Counted from the stretch's first letter, positions 1-8,310 are shown. The stretch: DNA of 11,254 bases from Oscillospiraceae bacterium (GCA_031282605.1 JAITDK010000150.1:1-11254); one strand, 5' to 3'. Program-made: numbers and translations. Notes: a model not told the origin generated them from the letters alone.

Positions 1-31
1 TAACGCGCCTGATAATCTCTCTCGGCGTCAT
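1..31 (-). CDS. Start of a leftward gene, possibly uroporphyrinogen-decarboxylase (URO-D) family; truncated by window edge
   Basis: Only the first ten codons are inside the window and read MTPREIIRRV, from an ATG at 31-29. The Shine-Dalgarno AAGGAGG is formed by the last codons of the upstream gene (Lys-Glu-Val), and the ATG lies two bases after that gene's TGA, so the two genes are surely co-transcribed and probably translationally coupled. The opening MTPRE-(I/R)-(I/V) pattern is common at the N-terminus of URO-D-like proteins, a family that includes heme-pathway decarboxylases and corrinoid-dependent methyltransferases. Ten residues are too few to be sure. That a gene starts here is well supported; the family is a guess from the start motif only. 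Confidence 0.5.
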   Translation of the reverse strand, partial: MTPREIIRRV

Positions 32-33
32 GA

Positions 34-855
34 TCACACCTCCTTAAACAGCTCCTGAACCTTTCGCAGATCTTCCTTATATATATCGTCGCTGGGCTGA
101 TGCTCAAGCAGCATCGGCATGTCGGGATCAGCCTTGTCGGCCTGGCGTGCGTACTCGATTAGATCGACATAACCCTCGCCGACCCTCGACTCCAGCAGCC
201 GCAGCGTGAACTCCGGCGCAAGTGCGACGTCCTTCAGGTGGCAGCTGCGCACACGCGAACCCAGCTTCGCGAAACACTCCTGCGCGAACTCCTTGCTGAA
301 GAACAACTTTCGCGTGTCTGTGATCCAGTTCGCCAGATCCATATGCACCGCCAGCCGCTCGCGATCGACGGCCTGTATCAGCCGCAGATACTCGTCGGGA
401 TCGTGCGGGATCATCCATGGCATCGGCTCCAGCGTGTAGTATGTGCGCGTCGGCCTCACATCGTCGATAATTTCGCGGATGGACGCGACTGTTGCGTCCC
501 AATGCTCCCGCGAGTAATTCTCACGATACGCTCCATCCCAGCGCGATCCCGCCGAACCCGCGATATTTACGCAGCATCGCGCGCCTATCGCGTCGGCCAG
601 CCGAAGCTGCGCCTTGCAGCGGTCGAGAGCCTTTCGCCGCGTTTGCGCGTCGGGAGAGACCGGGTTGCACCACGCGCCCACCTCCGCGATGATCAAGCCA
701 AAGTCCCTCGCGGCCGCGGCATAATCCGCGATAGTCTCTTCGGCGGCGGTGTGGTCAAACGGGAACGTCACTGCGCCGCAGCCCAATGCCTTGTGCGCCT
801 TCGCCCAGTCCGGCGCACTTGCGGTAGTCAGCGCGGACGATATACCAAGCCTCAT
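34..855 (-). CDS. Sugar phosphate isomerase/epimerase-like TIM-barrel protein (AP endonuclease 2 superfamily)
   Basis: This 273-residue protein has the length and pattern of the xylose-isomerase-like TIM barrel superfamily, whose members isomerise or epimerise sugars, keto-sugars and inositol derivatives in the cytoplasm using a divalent metal. A plausible metal-binding set sits at the ends of successive strands: Glu143 in LEPMPW, Asp173 in HMDLANW, His206 in CHLKD and Glu251 in LLEHQ. The barrel begins at once (MRLGISSALT) with no signal peptide. An upstream in-frame ATG at 888 would add 11 residues, but the purine-rich AAGAAGG lies seven bases before the ATG at 855 and only one base before the ATG at 861, so 855 is the best start. 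It is divergent from the dehydrogenase operon and overlaps the ribosome-binding site of the next leftward gene. The exact substrate is unknown; a role in the same carbohydrate pathway is inferred from proximity. Confidence 0.85.
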   Translation of the reverse strand: MRLGISSALTTASAPDWAKAHKALGCGAVTFPFDHTAAEETIADYAAAARDFGLIIAEVGAWCNPVSPDAQTRRKALDRCKAQLRLADAIGARCCVNIAGSAGSRWDGAYRENYSREHWDATVASIREIIDDVRPTRTYYTLEPMPWMIPHDPDEYLRLIQAVDRERLAVHMDLANWITDTRKLFFSKEFAQECFAKLGSRVRSCHLKDVALAPEFTLRLLESRVGEGYVDLIEYARQADKADPDMPMLLEHQPSDDIYKEDLRKVQELFKEV

Positions 856-905
856 AACCATACCTTCTTTCAAATGGCATATGCCCATTGTAAATCTCTG
901 GATTA

Positions 906-934
906 AGTATACCGCTGCCGGTGGAATTTAACAA
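906..934 (-). promoter_or_regulatory. Sigma-A-type promoter for the leftward TIM-barrel unit
   Basis: Read on the minus strand there is a -35 box TTGTTA (934-929), a 17-base spacer and a -10 box TATACT (911-906). Transcription would start near 899, giving a leader of roughly 44 bases before the ATG at 855. Box quality and ideal spacing are seen directly; activity is inferred. Confidence 0.65.
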
Positions 935-1002
935 GCATGGCAATCAAGTCCATCCAGGCGTTGTTTTCTGTGAGTTTATGCGTGAACGGTTGGGTTTCAT
1001 GG

Positions 1003-1031
1003 TTGAAATGGGGGTGTAAATATGGTACAAT
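1003..1031 (+). promoter_or_regulatory. Sigma-A-type promoter with extended -10 for the rightward dehydrogenase operon
   Basis: A -35 box TTGAAA (1003-1008) is followed by exactly 17 bases and a -10 box TACAAT (1026-1031), which is preceded by TGG and so has an extended -10 (TGn). Transcription would start near 1038, about 34 bases before the E2 start codon. The -35 boxes of this and the divergent promoter are about 70 bases apart, so one regulator could act on both. I saw no convincing long operator palindrome between them. Confidence 0.7.
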
Positions 1032-1060
1032 GTTAGTATTCGAGAGTTATGGTGATGTTT

Positions 1061-1065
1061 GGAGG
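1061..1065 (+). promoter_or_regulatory. Ribosome-binding site that sets the E2 start
   Basis: GGAGG lies six bases before the ATG at 1072. The open frame extends back to an ATG at 937, but that extension crosses the promoter and encodes residues with no similarity to a lipoyl domain. The start at 1072 is therefore preferred. Confidence 0.85.
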
Positions 1066-1071
1066 TCTGTT

Positions 1072-2448
1072 ATGGCGCAATTAGTGTTATTACCCCAGCT
1101 GGGGATCGCGGATGAGAGCGCGGTGGTCTCATCCTTTCGGGTGAAAAAGGGCGACACGGTGACTGTCGGTACGCCGCTGTTCGCCATCGAAACGGGCAAG
1201 AGCGTATTCGAGGTAGCGAGCGAGTTCGAGGGCGCCGTACTCGCGTTGTTGTGCGGCGAGGGCGACGAGCTGCCCATCAAAGCGCCTGTGATGGCTATCG
1301 GGCAGCCGGGCGAGGAGTATGGCGCGTCTACTGTGCCAGCTGCGGGCGATATCTCCCCCTCGGGCGGTGATGGCGTGGCAGTACCGCCGCTTTCCTCGCC
1401 TGCGGACTGCACCCCGCTCTGCGGCGGCGAGAGGGTTGGAGCGGCCGGGGAACACCCCCGCGCGTTGGCGTCGCCGCGCGCTCGAGCGTTGGCCGAAAAG
1501 GCCGGGGTGGACGCGTCTTACGCGTCCGCGACTGGACCGGAAGGATTGATTATCGAACGCGACATACGCAAGCTATTGGATAGCGGCGTTAAAACCCCAT
1601 CCCCCGTAGATGGCAAGAAACCGGCGACCGCCCCCTCAGCCAGCGCCCTAGTGGGGAATGCCGGCACGGCGGCGGAGGGTGGTACCCCCGCCGCAACGGG
1701 CATCACGCCAGTACCATTGGGGATCAACCCAGCCGCTCAAGGACTCACCCCCGCCCCGCCAGACTATACCGACGAACCCATGTCCACGATGCGCAAGGTC
1801 ATCGCGAAAAACATGGCCGCGTCGCTGGCTAACGCGGCTCAACTGACCCACTCGTCCAGCTTCGACGCGGCGGAGATACTCGCATACCGCGCTCGCTGCA
1901 AGGCCGACGCCAAGATGAGCGGCGTCACATTGGGCGACATGGTATTGTTCGCCGTGTCGCGGACATTGCTGGATTTTCCCGGAATGAACGCGCACGTGTT
2001 GGGCGAGACGATCCGCCGGTTCGGCGGCGTGCACCTGGCCGTGGCGATAGACATCCCGGGCGGGCTGGTGGTGCCGGTCATCCGCGACGCGCACCGCAAA
2101 TCGCTGCTGGAGATCTCTAATGAAACAAAGCTGCTGGCTAAGCAGTCGCGCGAGGGGACGCTGCCGCCCGACAAGCTGACCGGCGGCACGTTTACCGTGT
2201 CCAACCTGGGCAGTCTGGGCGTAGAGCATTTCACGCCGATAATCAATCCTCCGCAAGTGGGCATACTGGGCGTTAACAACTCGACTCTGCGCCCGCGCCG
2301 CAAGGCCGACGGTTCGATCGAGTTCTATGACGCGCTAAGCCTGTCGCTGACATACGATCACCGCGCGGTCGACGGCGCCCCCGCCAGCCGTTTCCTCAAG
2401 GCGGTTTGTGACAACCTGGCGGCGTTCACGCTGCTGCTGGGGAGGTAA
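1072..2448 (+). CDS. E2 component of a 2-oxoacid dehydrogenase complex (dihydrolipoamide acyltransferase)
   Basis: This 458-residue cytoplasmic core subunit transfers the acyl group made by E1 from its swinging lipoyl arm to CoA. Domains in order: one lipoyl domain (about residues 1-80) with the lipoylation lysine K43 in ETGKSVFEV; a long Ala/Pro/Gly-rich linker; a peripheral-subunit-binding domain (about 131-168, SPRARALAEKAGVD) that docks E1 and E3; a second Pro/Gly/Thr-rich linker with loose repeats (about 175-232); and the acyltransferase domain (about 235-458). The catalytic motif DHRAVDG supplies His430 and Asp434. Length and order are normal for a one-lipoyl E2. It is first in the operon, four bases before E3. 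Acyl specificity (acetyl, branched-chain, acetoin-type) cannot be told from the visible motifs. Lipoylation is required, but no lipoate ligase is present in the window. Confidence 0.93.
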   Translation: MAQLVLLPQLGIADESAVVSSFRVKKGDTVTVGTPLFAIETGKSVFEVASEFEGAVLALLCGEGDELPIKAPVMAIGQPGEEYGASTVPAAGDISPSGGDGVAVPPLSSPADCTPLCGGERVGAAGEHPRALASPRARALAEKAGVDASYASATGPEGLIIERDIRKLLDSGVKTPSPVDGKKPATAPSASALVGNAGTAAEGGTPAATGITPVPLGINPAAQGLTPAPPDYTDEPMSTMRKVIAKNMAASLANAAQLTHSSSFDAAEILAYRARCKADAKMSGVTLGDMVLFAVSRTLLDFPGMNAHVLGETIRRFGGVHLAVAIDIPGGLVVPVIRDAHRKSLLEISNETKLLAKQSREGTLPPDKLTGGTFTVSNLGSLGVEHFTPIINPPQVGILGVNNSTLRPRRKADGSIEFYDALSLSLTYDHRAVDGAPASRFLKAVCDNLAAFTLLLGR

Positions 2449-2452
2449 CGCT

Positions 2453-3805
2453 ATGTATGATCTGATAATATTGGGCGGCGGGCCGGCCGGGTATCGCGCG
2501 GCTGAACGCGCGGCGGCCAAGGGTTTCAAGACGCTGGTGTTCGAGAAGCGCGCGCTGGGCGGCGTGTGCCTGAACGAGGGATGCATCCCGTCCAAGACGC
2601 TGCTCTATTCCGCAAAGCTGTACGACTACGCCAAGGGCGGTTCGGCCAAGTATGGCGTGACGAGCGAGAACGCCAGGCTGAATCACGCCGCGGTTATCCA
2701 GCGCAAGAATAAGGTTGTAAAGAAACTGACGATGGGCGTAGGCGCGGCGTTGAAGGCGGCGGGCGTGGAGGTGGTCAGTGAGGAGGCGTCGATCGTTGGC
2801 CGCATCGACGGCGGTTACGCCGTAACGTCGTCGGGTCGGACATACGTTGGCGCGCGGCTGCTGATCGCTACGGGTTCCGCACCTATGCTGCCGCCGATAG
2901 AGGGACTGGCGGCGGCGTTGGAATCCGGATTCGCGCTGACCAACCGTGAGGCGCTCGATCTGCCAGCCGTGCCGGCGTCGATAGTAATCGTCGGCGGCGG
3001 CGTCATCGGGCTGGAGATGGCCAGCTACTTCCGCTCCGCCGGATCCGAGGTGACGGTCGTTGAGATGCTCGACGCGATCGGCGGGCCGATCGACCGCGAG
3101 ATAGCGCAGTCGCTGCAGAAGGCGTACGAGAAAAAAGGCGTTAAGTTCCTGCTGAATACGGCGGCGGTGAGGTTCGAGCCGGGCGCGGTATCAGTTAGGT
3201 CGGGCGGCGCGGTATCGGCGATTCCCTGCGAAAAATCCCTGGTCTGCATCGGCCGCAAACCCGTGCCGCCCCCCGGTATCGAATCGTTGAACGTTACGTT
3301 GAACCGCGGCGCGATCGTAACCGACGAGCGCATGATGACCAGCGCGCTGAACGTATGGGCGGCGGGCGACGTGAACGGCAAGAGTATGCTGGCCCACACA
3401 GCCTACCGCGAGGCGGAGGTCGCCGTAAACAACATGGCCGGCGAACCCGACGTGATGGATTATACCGCGATTCCCTCCGTGATCTACACGAACCCCGAGG
3501 CCGCGATGTGCGGCGACACGCTGGCTTCGGCGCGTTCAAAGGGCATAGACGCCGTCGAGCGCAAGGTATCGATGCAACACGCGGGTCGGTTTGTCGCGGA
3601 GAACGAGGGGAGCGACGGCACGTTCAAAATGACGCTGGATAAAGCCGGGCGAATCCTCGGCGTGTCGATATTGGGTAACTCGGCCAGCGAGATCATATTC
3701 GGCGCGTCGCTGATGATCGGGCGGGAGATGCGCGCGCGGGACGTCGAGCGGATCGTGTTTCCGCATCCGACGGTCAGCGAGATCTATCGCGAAACGATAT
3801 TCTGA
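2453..3805 (+). CDS. lpdA: E3 component, dihydrolipoamide dehydrogenase
   Basis: This 450-residue flavoprotein reoxidises the dihydrolipoyl arm of E2 and passes electrons through FAD to NAD+. Visible signatures are the FAD-binding GGGPAG (8-13), the redox-active disulfide Cys39/Cys44 in GGVCLNEGCIPSK, the ATGSAP segment (139-144), the NAD-binding GGGVIG (181-186) with an acidic residue at the end of the next strand (Glu204), a second FAD contact AAGDVNG in the third quarter, and the C-terminal active-site pair His438/Glu443 in HPTVSE. All catalytic residues are present. The ATG at 2453 follows GGGGAGG at seven bases' spacing; the frame opens 15 codons earlier inside E2, but that start has no such site. 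It is coupled to E2 by a four-base gap. The length is slightly below many family members, with no sign of truncation. Confidence 0.95.
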   Translation: MYDLIILGGGPAGYRAAERAAAKGFKTLVFEKRALGGVCLNEGCIPSKTLLYSAKLYDYAKGGSAKYGVTSENARLNHAAVIQRKNKVVKKLTMGVGAALKAAGVEVVSEEASIVGRIDGGYAVTSSGRTYVGARLLIATGSAPMLPPIEGLAAALESGFALTNREALDLPAVPASIVIVGGGVIGLEMASYFRSAGSEVTVVEMLDAIGGPIDREIAQSLQKAYEKKGVKFLLNTAAVRFEPGAVSVRSGGAVSAIPCEKSLVCIGRKPVPPPGIESLNVTLNRGAIVTDERMMTSALNVWAAGDVNGKSMLAHTAYREAEVAVNNMAGEPDVMDYTAIPSVIYTNPEAAMCGDTLASARSKGIDAVERKVSMQHAGRFVAENEGSDGTFKMTLDKAGRILGVSILGNSASEIIFGASLMIGREMRARDVERIVFPHPTVSEIYRETIF

Positions 3806-3829
3806 TAATCGTATAAAGGAGAGACCAGT

Positions 3830-6298
3830 ATGCCTCAAAGTCAATTCGTCGATCCCGCCCGCGTCCGCGCGAAGGGTGAACTGATATTCCCCGCCATACC
3901 GCTGAACTCGTACGACAAAACGCTGGCCGACGAGCGCGGCAACTATTCCGACAGCGAACTGGTAGGCATCTATCACGATATGCGCGTGATCCGCGAGTTC
4001 GAGACGATGCTGTATCAGGTGCGCACAACCAAGCAATACAACGGTGTGGATTATGTATACACCGGCCCGGCGCATCTGTACACCGGACAAGAGGCGGCGG
4101 CGGTAGGCATGGCGTATACGCTGAACAAGGACGACGCGATATTCGGCTCTCACCGCAGTCACGGCGAGGTGCTCGCACGCGGATACAGCATGATCCGCCA
4201 GCTGGACGACGACTCGCTGCTGGGCATAATGAAGTCGTTCAACAACGGGCAGACGCTGAAGGCGATAGAGTCGCAAGGCCGGAGCGACGTAAAGTATATC
4301 GCGCGGGACTTCCTGCTGTATGGGTTCATGGCGGAACTGTTCGGCCGCGAGAATGGGTTCACAAAGGGTCTGGGCAACTCGATGCACGTGTTCTTTACGC
4401 CGCTGGGCATCTATCCCAACAACGCGATCGTCGGCGGCAGCGCGCCCATCACGGTCGGCGCGGCGCTGTACAAGAAGATCATGAAACAAAAGGGCATCGT
4501 CGTATGCAACGCGGGCGACGGTTCGTTGGGCTGCGGGCCGGTATGGGAGGCGCTGAACTTCGCGGCGATGGGTCAGTATGACAGCTTGTGGGAGAATGAA
4601 TACAAGGGCGGATTGCCGCTGATATTCAACTTCTTCAACAATGGTTACGGTATGGGCGGACAGACCGACGGCGAGACGATGGCCTACGGCATACTGGCGC
4701 GAGTAGGCGCGGGTATACGGGCAGACGCGCTGCACGCGGAACGCGTCGACGGTTACAACCCGCTGGCGGTAATCGACGCGTACCGCCGCAAGCGTCAGAT
4801 CATTGAGGAAAAGAAAGGCCCCGTGCTCCTGGACGTTGTGACATACCGCTACGCCGGACATTCCGCGACGGACGCGTCCTCCTACCGCACGAAGGAGGAG
4901 ATCGACGCGTGGCAGGCGCAGGATTCCATCCAGGCGTTCAAGGGCGAACTGATAAAGAACGGCGTGATGAAGGAAGACGCGATCAACCAGATCGATCAAT
5001 CCATCAAGGACGATATCACGCGGATCATGCGCATAGCGATCGATCCGGCGCAATCGCCCCGGCTTGATCTCGAGCGCGACCCGGACGCGGTGCGGCGTTT
5101 CATATTCTCTAACGAGAGGATTGAAAAACTTAGCGACGCCGTCCCGGACGTGCTTAAGCCCTTGGAAGAGAACAGCCGCGTTCAGAAACTCAAGTCGAAG
5201 GAACGCTTCGCGTTCGGCAAGGATGGCAAGCCGGTCGGCAAGCTCAAGCAGTTCACTATCCGCGACGGACTGTTCGAGGCGATTATCGGCAAGTTTTACG
5301 AGGATCCGACGCTTATCGCGTTCGGTGAGGATAACCGTGACTGGGGCGGTGCGTTCGGCGTGTACGGCGGCATGACGGAATCCCTGCCGTACCATAGATT
5401 CTTCAACTCACCCATCAGCGAGAGCACGATCGTCTCAAGCGCCGTCGGATACGCGATGATGGGCGGGCGCGCGATACCGGAACTGATGTACTGCGACTTC
5501 CTAGGCCGCGCGGGCGACGAGGTGTTCAACCAGATGGCCAAGTGGCAGGCGATGAGCGCGGGCGCGCTGAAACTGCCCGTAGTGCTGCGCGTGTCGGTAG
5601 GCAGCAAGTACGGCGCGCAGCACGCGCAGGATTGGTCCAGCCTATGCACCCACATACCCGGACTGAAGGTCTGCTATCCCGTAACCCCGTACGACGCAAA
5701 GGGTCTGATGAACGCCGCGCTGAACGGCAGCGATCCCGTGGTATTCTTCGAAAGCCAGAAGTTATACGATACGGGCGAACAGTTTCACGAGGGCGGCGTG
5801 CCTGAAGGCTATTATGAGATACCATTCGGCGAGCCGGACGTCAAGCGTGCCGGCGCGGACGTGACGATACTGTCGGTGGGGGCGAGCCTGTACGCGGCGA
5901 TGGACGCGGCGAAGGAGCTGGACGCGAAGTACGGCGTAAGCGCGGAGGTGATCGACGCGCGCAGCCTGGTGCCGTTCAACTATGATCCTGTTGTGGAGTC
6001 GGTGAAGAAGACGGGGCGGGTCGCGCTGGTTAGCGACGCGTGCGAGCGTGGCAGCCATATGAACGATATGGCGCGCAACATAACGGAATTCTGTTTCGGT
6101 TGGCTGGACGCGCCTCCGGTGGTCGTCGGCGCGCCGAACGTGATCAGTCCCTGCCCGGAACTGGAGCAGTATTATTACCCGCAGCCGGAATGGCTGCTGT
6201 CGGCAATTCACACGAAGTTGCTGCCGCTTAAGGGGTATGCGCCTACGATGAATTATCAGACGCTCGAGAAGATACGCAGGGAGAAGCTGGGTATATGA
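3830..6298 (+). CDS. E1 component with fused alpha and beta chains, thiamine-diphosphate-dependent 2-oxoacid dehydrogenase
   Basis: This 822-residue protein decarboxylates a 2-oxoacid and transfers the acyl group to the lipoyl arm of E2. The alpha-type half (about 40-420) carries the substrate/cofactor segment around GSHRSHGE (106-113), GNSMHVFF (182-189) and the thiamine-diphosphate motif GDG (229-231) with the closing NN (270-271). The beta-type half (about 474-800) carries GEDN with catalytic Glu500, the ISEST/AVGYAMMGGR segment (529-547) and GAQHAQDW with His598, equivalent to the active-site His of E1 beta. A charged linker (about 420-472) joins them. In most two-chain complexes of this kind these halves are separate genes. 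The GDG-to-NN distance is longer than usual through a segment near residues 249-260. An AAAGGAG site sits eight bases before the ATG. The 2-oxoacid is unknown; branched-chain, pyruvate and acetoin-type systems share these motifs. Confidence 0.92.
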   Translation: MPQSQFVDPARVRAKGELIFPAIPLNSYDKTLADERGNYSDSELVGIYHDMRVIREFETMLYQVRTTKQYNGVDYVYTGPAHLYTGQEAAAVGMAYTLNKDDAIFGSHRSHGEVLARGYSMIRQLDDDSLLGIMKSFNNGQTLKAIESQGRSDVKYIARDFLLYGFMAELFGRENGFTKGLGNSMHVFFTPLGIYPNNAIVGGSAPITVGAALYKKIMKQKGIVVCNAGDGSLGCGPVWEALNFAAMGQYDSLWENEYKGGLPLIFNFFNNGYGMGGQTDGETMAYGILARVGAGIRADALHAERVDGYNPLAVIDAYRRKRQIIEEKKGPVLLDVVTYRYAGHSATDASSYRTKEEIDAWQAQDSIQAFKGELIKNGVMKEDAINQIDQSIKDDITRIMRIAIDPAQSPRLDLERDPDAVRRFIFSNERIEKLSDAVPDVLKPLEENSRVQKLKSKERFAFGKDGKPVGKLKQFTIRDGLFEAIIGKFYEDPTLIAFGEDNRDWGGAFGVYGGMTESLPYHRFFNSPISESTIVSSAVGYAMMGGRAIPELMYCDFLGRAGDEVFNQMAKWQAMSAGALKLPVVLRVSVGSKYGAQHAQDWSSLCTHIPGLKVCYPVTPYDAKGLMNAALNGSDPVVFFESQKLYDTGEQFHEGGVPEGYYEIPFGEPDVKRAGADVTILSVGASLYAAMDAAKELDAKYGVSAEVIDARSLVPFNYDPVVESVKKTGRVALVSDACERGSHMNDMARNITEFCFGWLDAPPVVVGAPNVISPCPELEQYYYPQPEWLLSAIHTKLLPLKGYAPTMNYQTLEKIRREKLGI

Positions 6299-8310
6299 CG
6301 GAACTAGATCAAGAACTCATGCGGGATTTGATTGAGTTCAGCAACCGATACGGTAAGGATCCGCGATACGTGCTGGCTGGCGGGGGGAACACCTCCGCCA
6401 AGTCAGGCGGCGTGATGCGCGTTAAGGCGTCGGGAACGCGGCTGGCGACGATAGGCGAGTCCGGGTTCGTCGCGATGGATCGCGGCGCGTTGATGTCTAT
6501 GTTCGGCAAGGATTACCCTGCGGACGACGCTGAGCGGGAATCGGCCGCGCTCGCCGACATGATGGGCTCTGTGATGCCGGGCTCGTCGGGACGTCCCAGC
6601 GTGGAATGTATGCTGCACGCGCTGTTCCCCCAAAGGTATGTGCTGCACCTGCACCCCGCGCTGGTCAACGGCATGACATGCGCGCGCGGCGGCGAGTCCG
6701 CGTGCCGCGAGCTGTTCGGCGATGAAGCCGTGTGGATCCCGCTGACCAAACCGGGGTACACGCTGGCGAAGGTCTGCGCGGACGCGTTCAAGCTGTCGGA
6801 ATCGCAAACGGGTCGCACGCCCAACCTGCTGTTCATGCAGAATCACGGAGTAATCGTCGCCGCCGAGACCGTCGCCGAACTGGACGCGCTGATGGATATG
6901 GTCACGCGCCGCATCGGCGAGAGAGTCGGCGCCCATGCCCCTGCGTCAATTGAGGACGCCGGCGAGCCGCTGGAATCGTTTGATCTGCCGCTGAAGGTCG
7001 CTCCGGCGCTGCGCATGCTGTACGCCCGCGCCGTGACGGGTATGGATAATGGAAACGCAATCGTCTCGTTCAGGGCGAAAGGCCCGACCGAGCGGTTCGT
7101 GCGCGCAACCAACTATGACGAATCCATAATGCCGCTGCTCAAACCATTCAACCCGGATCAGATCGTCTATTGCAAGGCCGCGCCGCTGATACTCAATGAA
7201 GGCCATGACGTTGAGGAGCGGTTCGCCGCCTTCGTCAATGCGAATGGTTATCCGCCGAAGATAGCCATACTCCCGGGACGTTGCGTGTTCGCGCTAGGCA
7301 AGACGAAGGCCGAGGCCGATACGGCGCTGGATCTCTTCGACGATGCGGCAAAGATCGCGCGTTACGCCGACGCGTTCGGCGGATACCTGCCGCTGACGGA
7401 CGAGTTCACGCGGTTCATACTGAACTGGGAGGTCGAGAACTATCGGCAGAAGGTCTCCTTCATGGGCGGGTCGGCCAAACGGATGGAGGGAAAGGTTTGC
7501 GTCGTGACGGGCGCGGCGCAGGGATTCGGCGAGGGTATAGCGCGCGCTATCGCTAGGGAGGGCGGCTATGTCGTCTGCGCCGACATGAATGCGGCGGGCG
7601 CGAAGGATGTCGCCGACTCGCTGAACGTGCAATATGGCGCGGGGACGGCGTCGGACGTGTACGGACTGAGCGTGAACGTAGCCGACGAGGCATCCGTCGC
7701 CCGCATGGTTGGCGAGACCGTGCTGACATACGGCGGCCTGGATGTGATGGTCGCGTGCGCGGGCATCGCTATTGCCGGCGGGCTGGATACGATGACGCTC
7801 GACCGGTTCAACAAGGTGGCGGCGGTCAACTACGCCGGTTACTATCTGTGCGCCAAGTATGCGGCCGATGTGATGAAGCGTCAGCGCGCCGCCGCTCCAA
7901 CGCGCACGGGCGACATTATCGAGATAAACAGTAAGAGCGGGTTGGAGGGCAGCAAGGCCAACTTCGCGTACGCGGGCAGCAAGTTCGGCGGGATTGGCTT
8001 AACTCAATCCTTCGCGCTGGAACTGGCTGAGTTCGGTGTAAAGGTCAACGCTATCTGCCCTGGCAACTTGCTCGACGGGCCGCTGTGGAGCGACCCGGAG
8101 AAGGGATTGTTCAGGCAGTACCTGGACGCGGGTAAGGTGCCCGGAGCGAAGACGGTGGCGGACGTACGCGCGTTTTATGAGGCGAAGGTGCCGCTGGGGC
8201 GCGGCTGTACGATCGAGGACGTCGCGCGGGCGGTGTTCTACATAGTCGAGCAGCAGTATGAGACGGGGCAGGCTCTGCCCGTGACCGGGGGACAGGTGAT
8301 GCTCAATTGA
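6295..8310 (+). CDS. Class II aldolase / short-chain dehydrogenase fusion (rhamnulose-1-phosphate aldolase/alcohol dehydrogenase-like)
   Basis: This 671-residue bifunctional enzyme matches the family with an N-terminal class II (fuculose/rhamnulose-phosphate type) aldolase and a C-terminal short-chain dehydrogenase. In characterised rhamnose-pathway members this pair cleaves rhamnulose-1-phosphate to dihydroxyacetone phosphate and lactaldehyde, then oxidises the aldehyde. The aldolase part shows GGGNTSAK near 29-36, zinc ligands His118/His120 in HLHP and His184 in NHG. The dehydrogenase part (about 398-671) has TGAAQGFGEG (405-414), a variant ACAG for the usual NAG (487-490), Ser546, and catalytic Tyr559/Lys563 in YAGSK. 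Its ATG overlaps the E1 stop codon (ATGA), so the two are coupled. No rhamnose isomerase or kinase is in the window, so rhamnose as substrate is not supported here; another phosphorylated or free sugar or sugar acid is possible. Confidence 0.88.
   Translation: MTELDQELMRDLIEFSNRYGKDPRYVLAGGGNTSAKSGGVMRVKASGTRLATIGESGFVAMDRGALMSMFGKDYPADDAERESAALADMMGSVMPGSSGRPSVECMLHALFPQRYVLHLHPALVNGMTCARGGESACRELFGDEAVWIPLTKPGYTLAKVCADAFKLSESQTGRTPNLLFMQNHGVIVAAETVAELDALMDMVTRRIGERVGAHAPASIEDAGEPLESFDLPLKVAPALRMLYARAVTGMDNGNAIVSFRAKGPTERFVRATNYDESIMPLLKPFNPDQIVYCKAAPLILNEGHDVEERFAAFVNANGYPPKIAILPGRCVFALGKTKAEADTALDLFDDAAKIARYADAFGGYLPLTDEFTRFILNWEVENYRQKVSFMGGSAKRMEGKVCVVTGAAQGFGEGIARAIAREGGYVVCADMNAAGAKDVADSLNVQYGAGTASDVYGLSVNVADEASVARMVGETVLTYGGLDVMVACAGIAIAGGLDTMTLDRFNKVAAVNYAGYYLCAKYAADVMKRQRAAAPTRTGDIIEINSKSGLEGSKANFAYAGSKFGGIGLTQSFALELAEFGVKVNAICPGNLLDGPLWSDPEKGLFRQYLDAGKVPGAKTVADVRAFYEAKVPLGRGCTIEDVARAVFYIVEQQYETGQALPVTGGQVMLN

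Noticed and set aside
238..906. Plus-strand open frame of 222 codons opposite the TIM-barrel gene
   Set aside because: It overlaps a gene with a complete metal-binding set, is Arg-rich and has no good ribosome-binding site.
937..1071. N-terminal extension of the E2 frame
   Set aside because: It would place the promoter inside the gene, and the added residues do not resemble a lipoyl domain or targeting sequence. The GGAGG before 1072 gives a clear start.
1590..1770. Loose Pro/Gly/Thr repeats in the E2 linker as a special repeat element
   Set aside because: Low-complexity flexible linkers are normal between E2 domains, and the repeats are imperfect.
3536..5395. Long open frame of 619 codons on the minus strand opposite E3 and E1
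   Set aside because: The plus strand carries clear catalytic motifs of E3 and E1 across the whole stretch. The antisense product is Arg/Val/His-rich, without recognisable motifs, as expected for the complement of GC-rich coding DNA.
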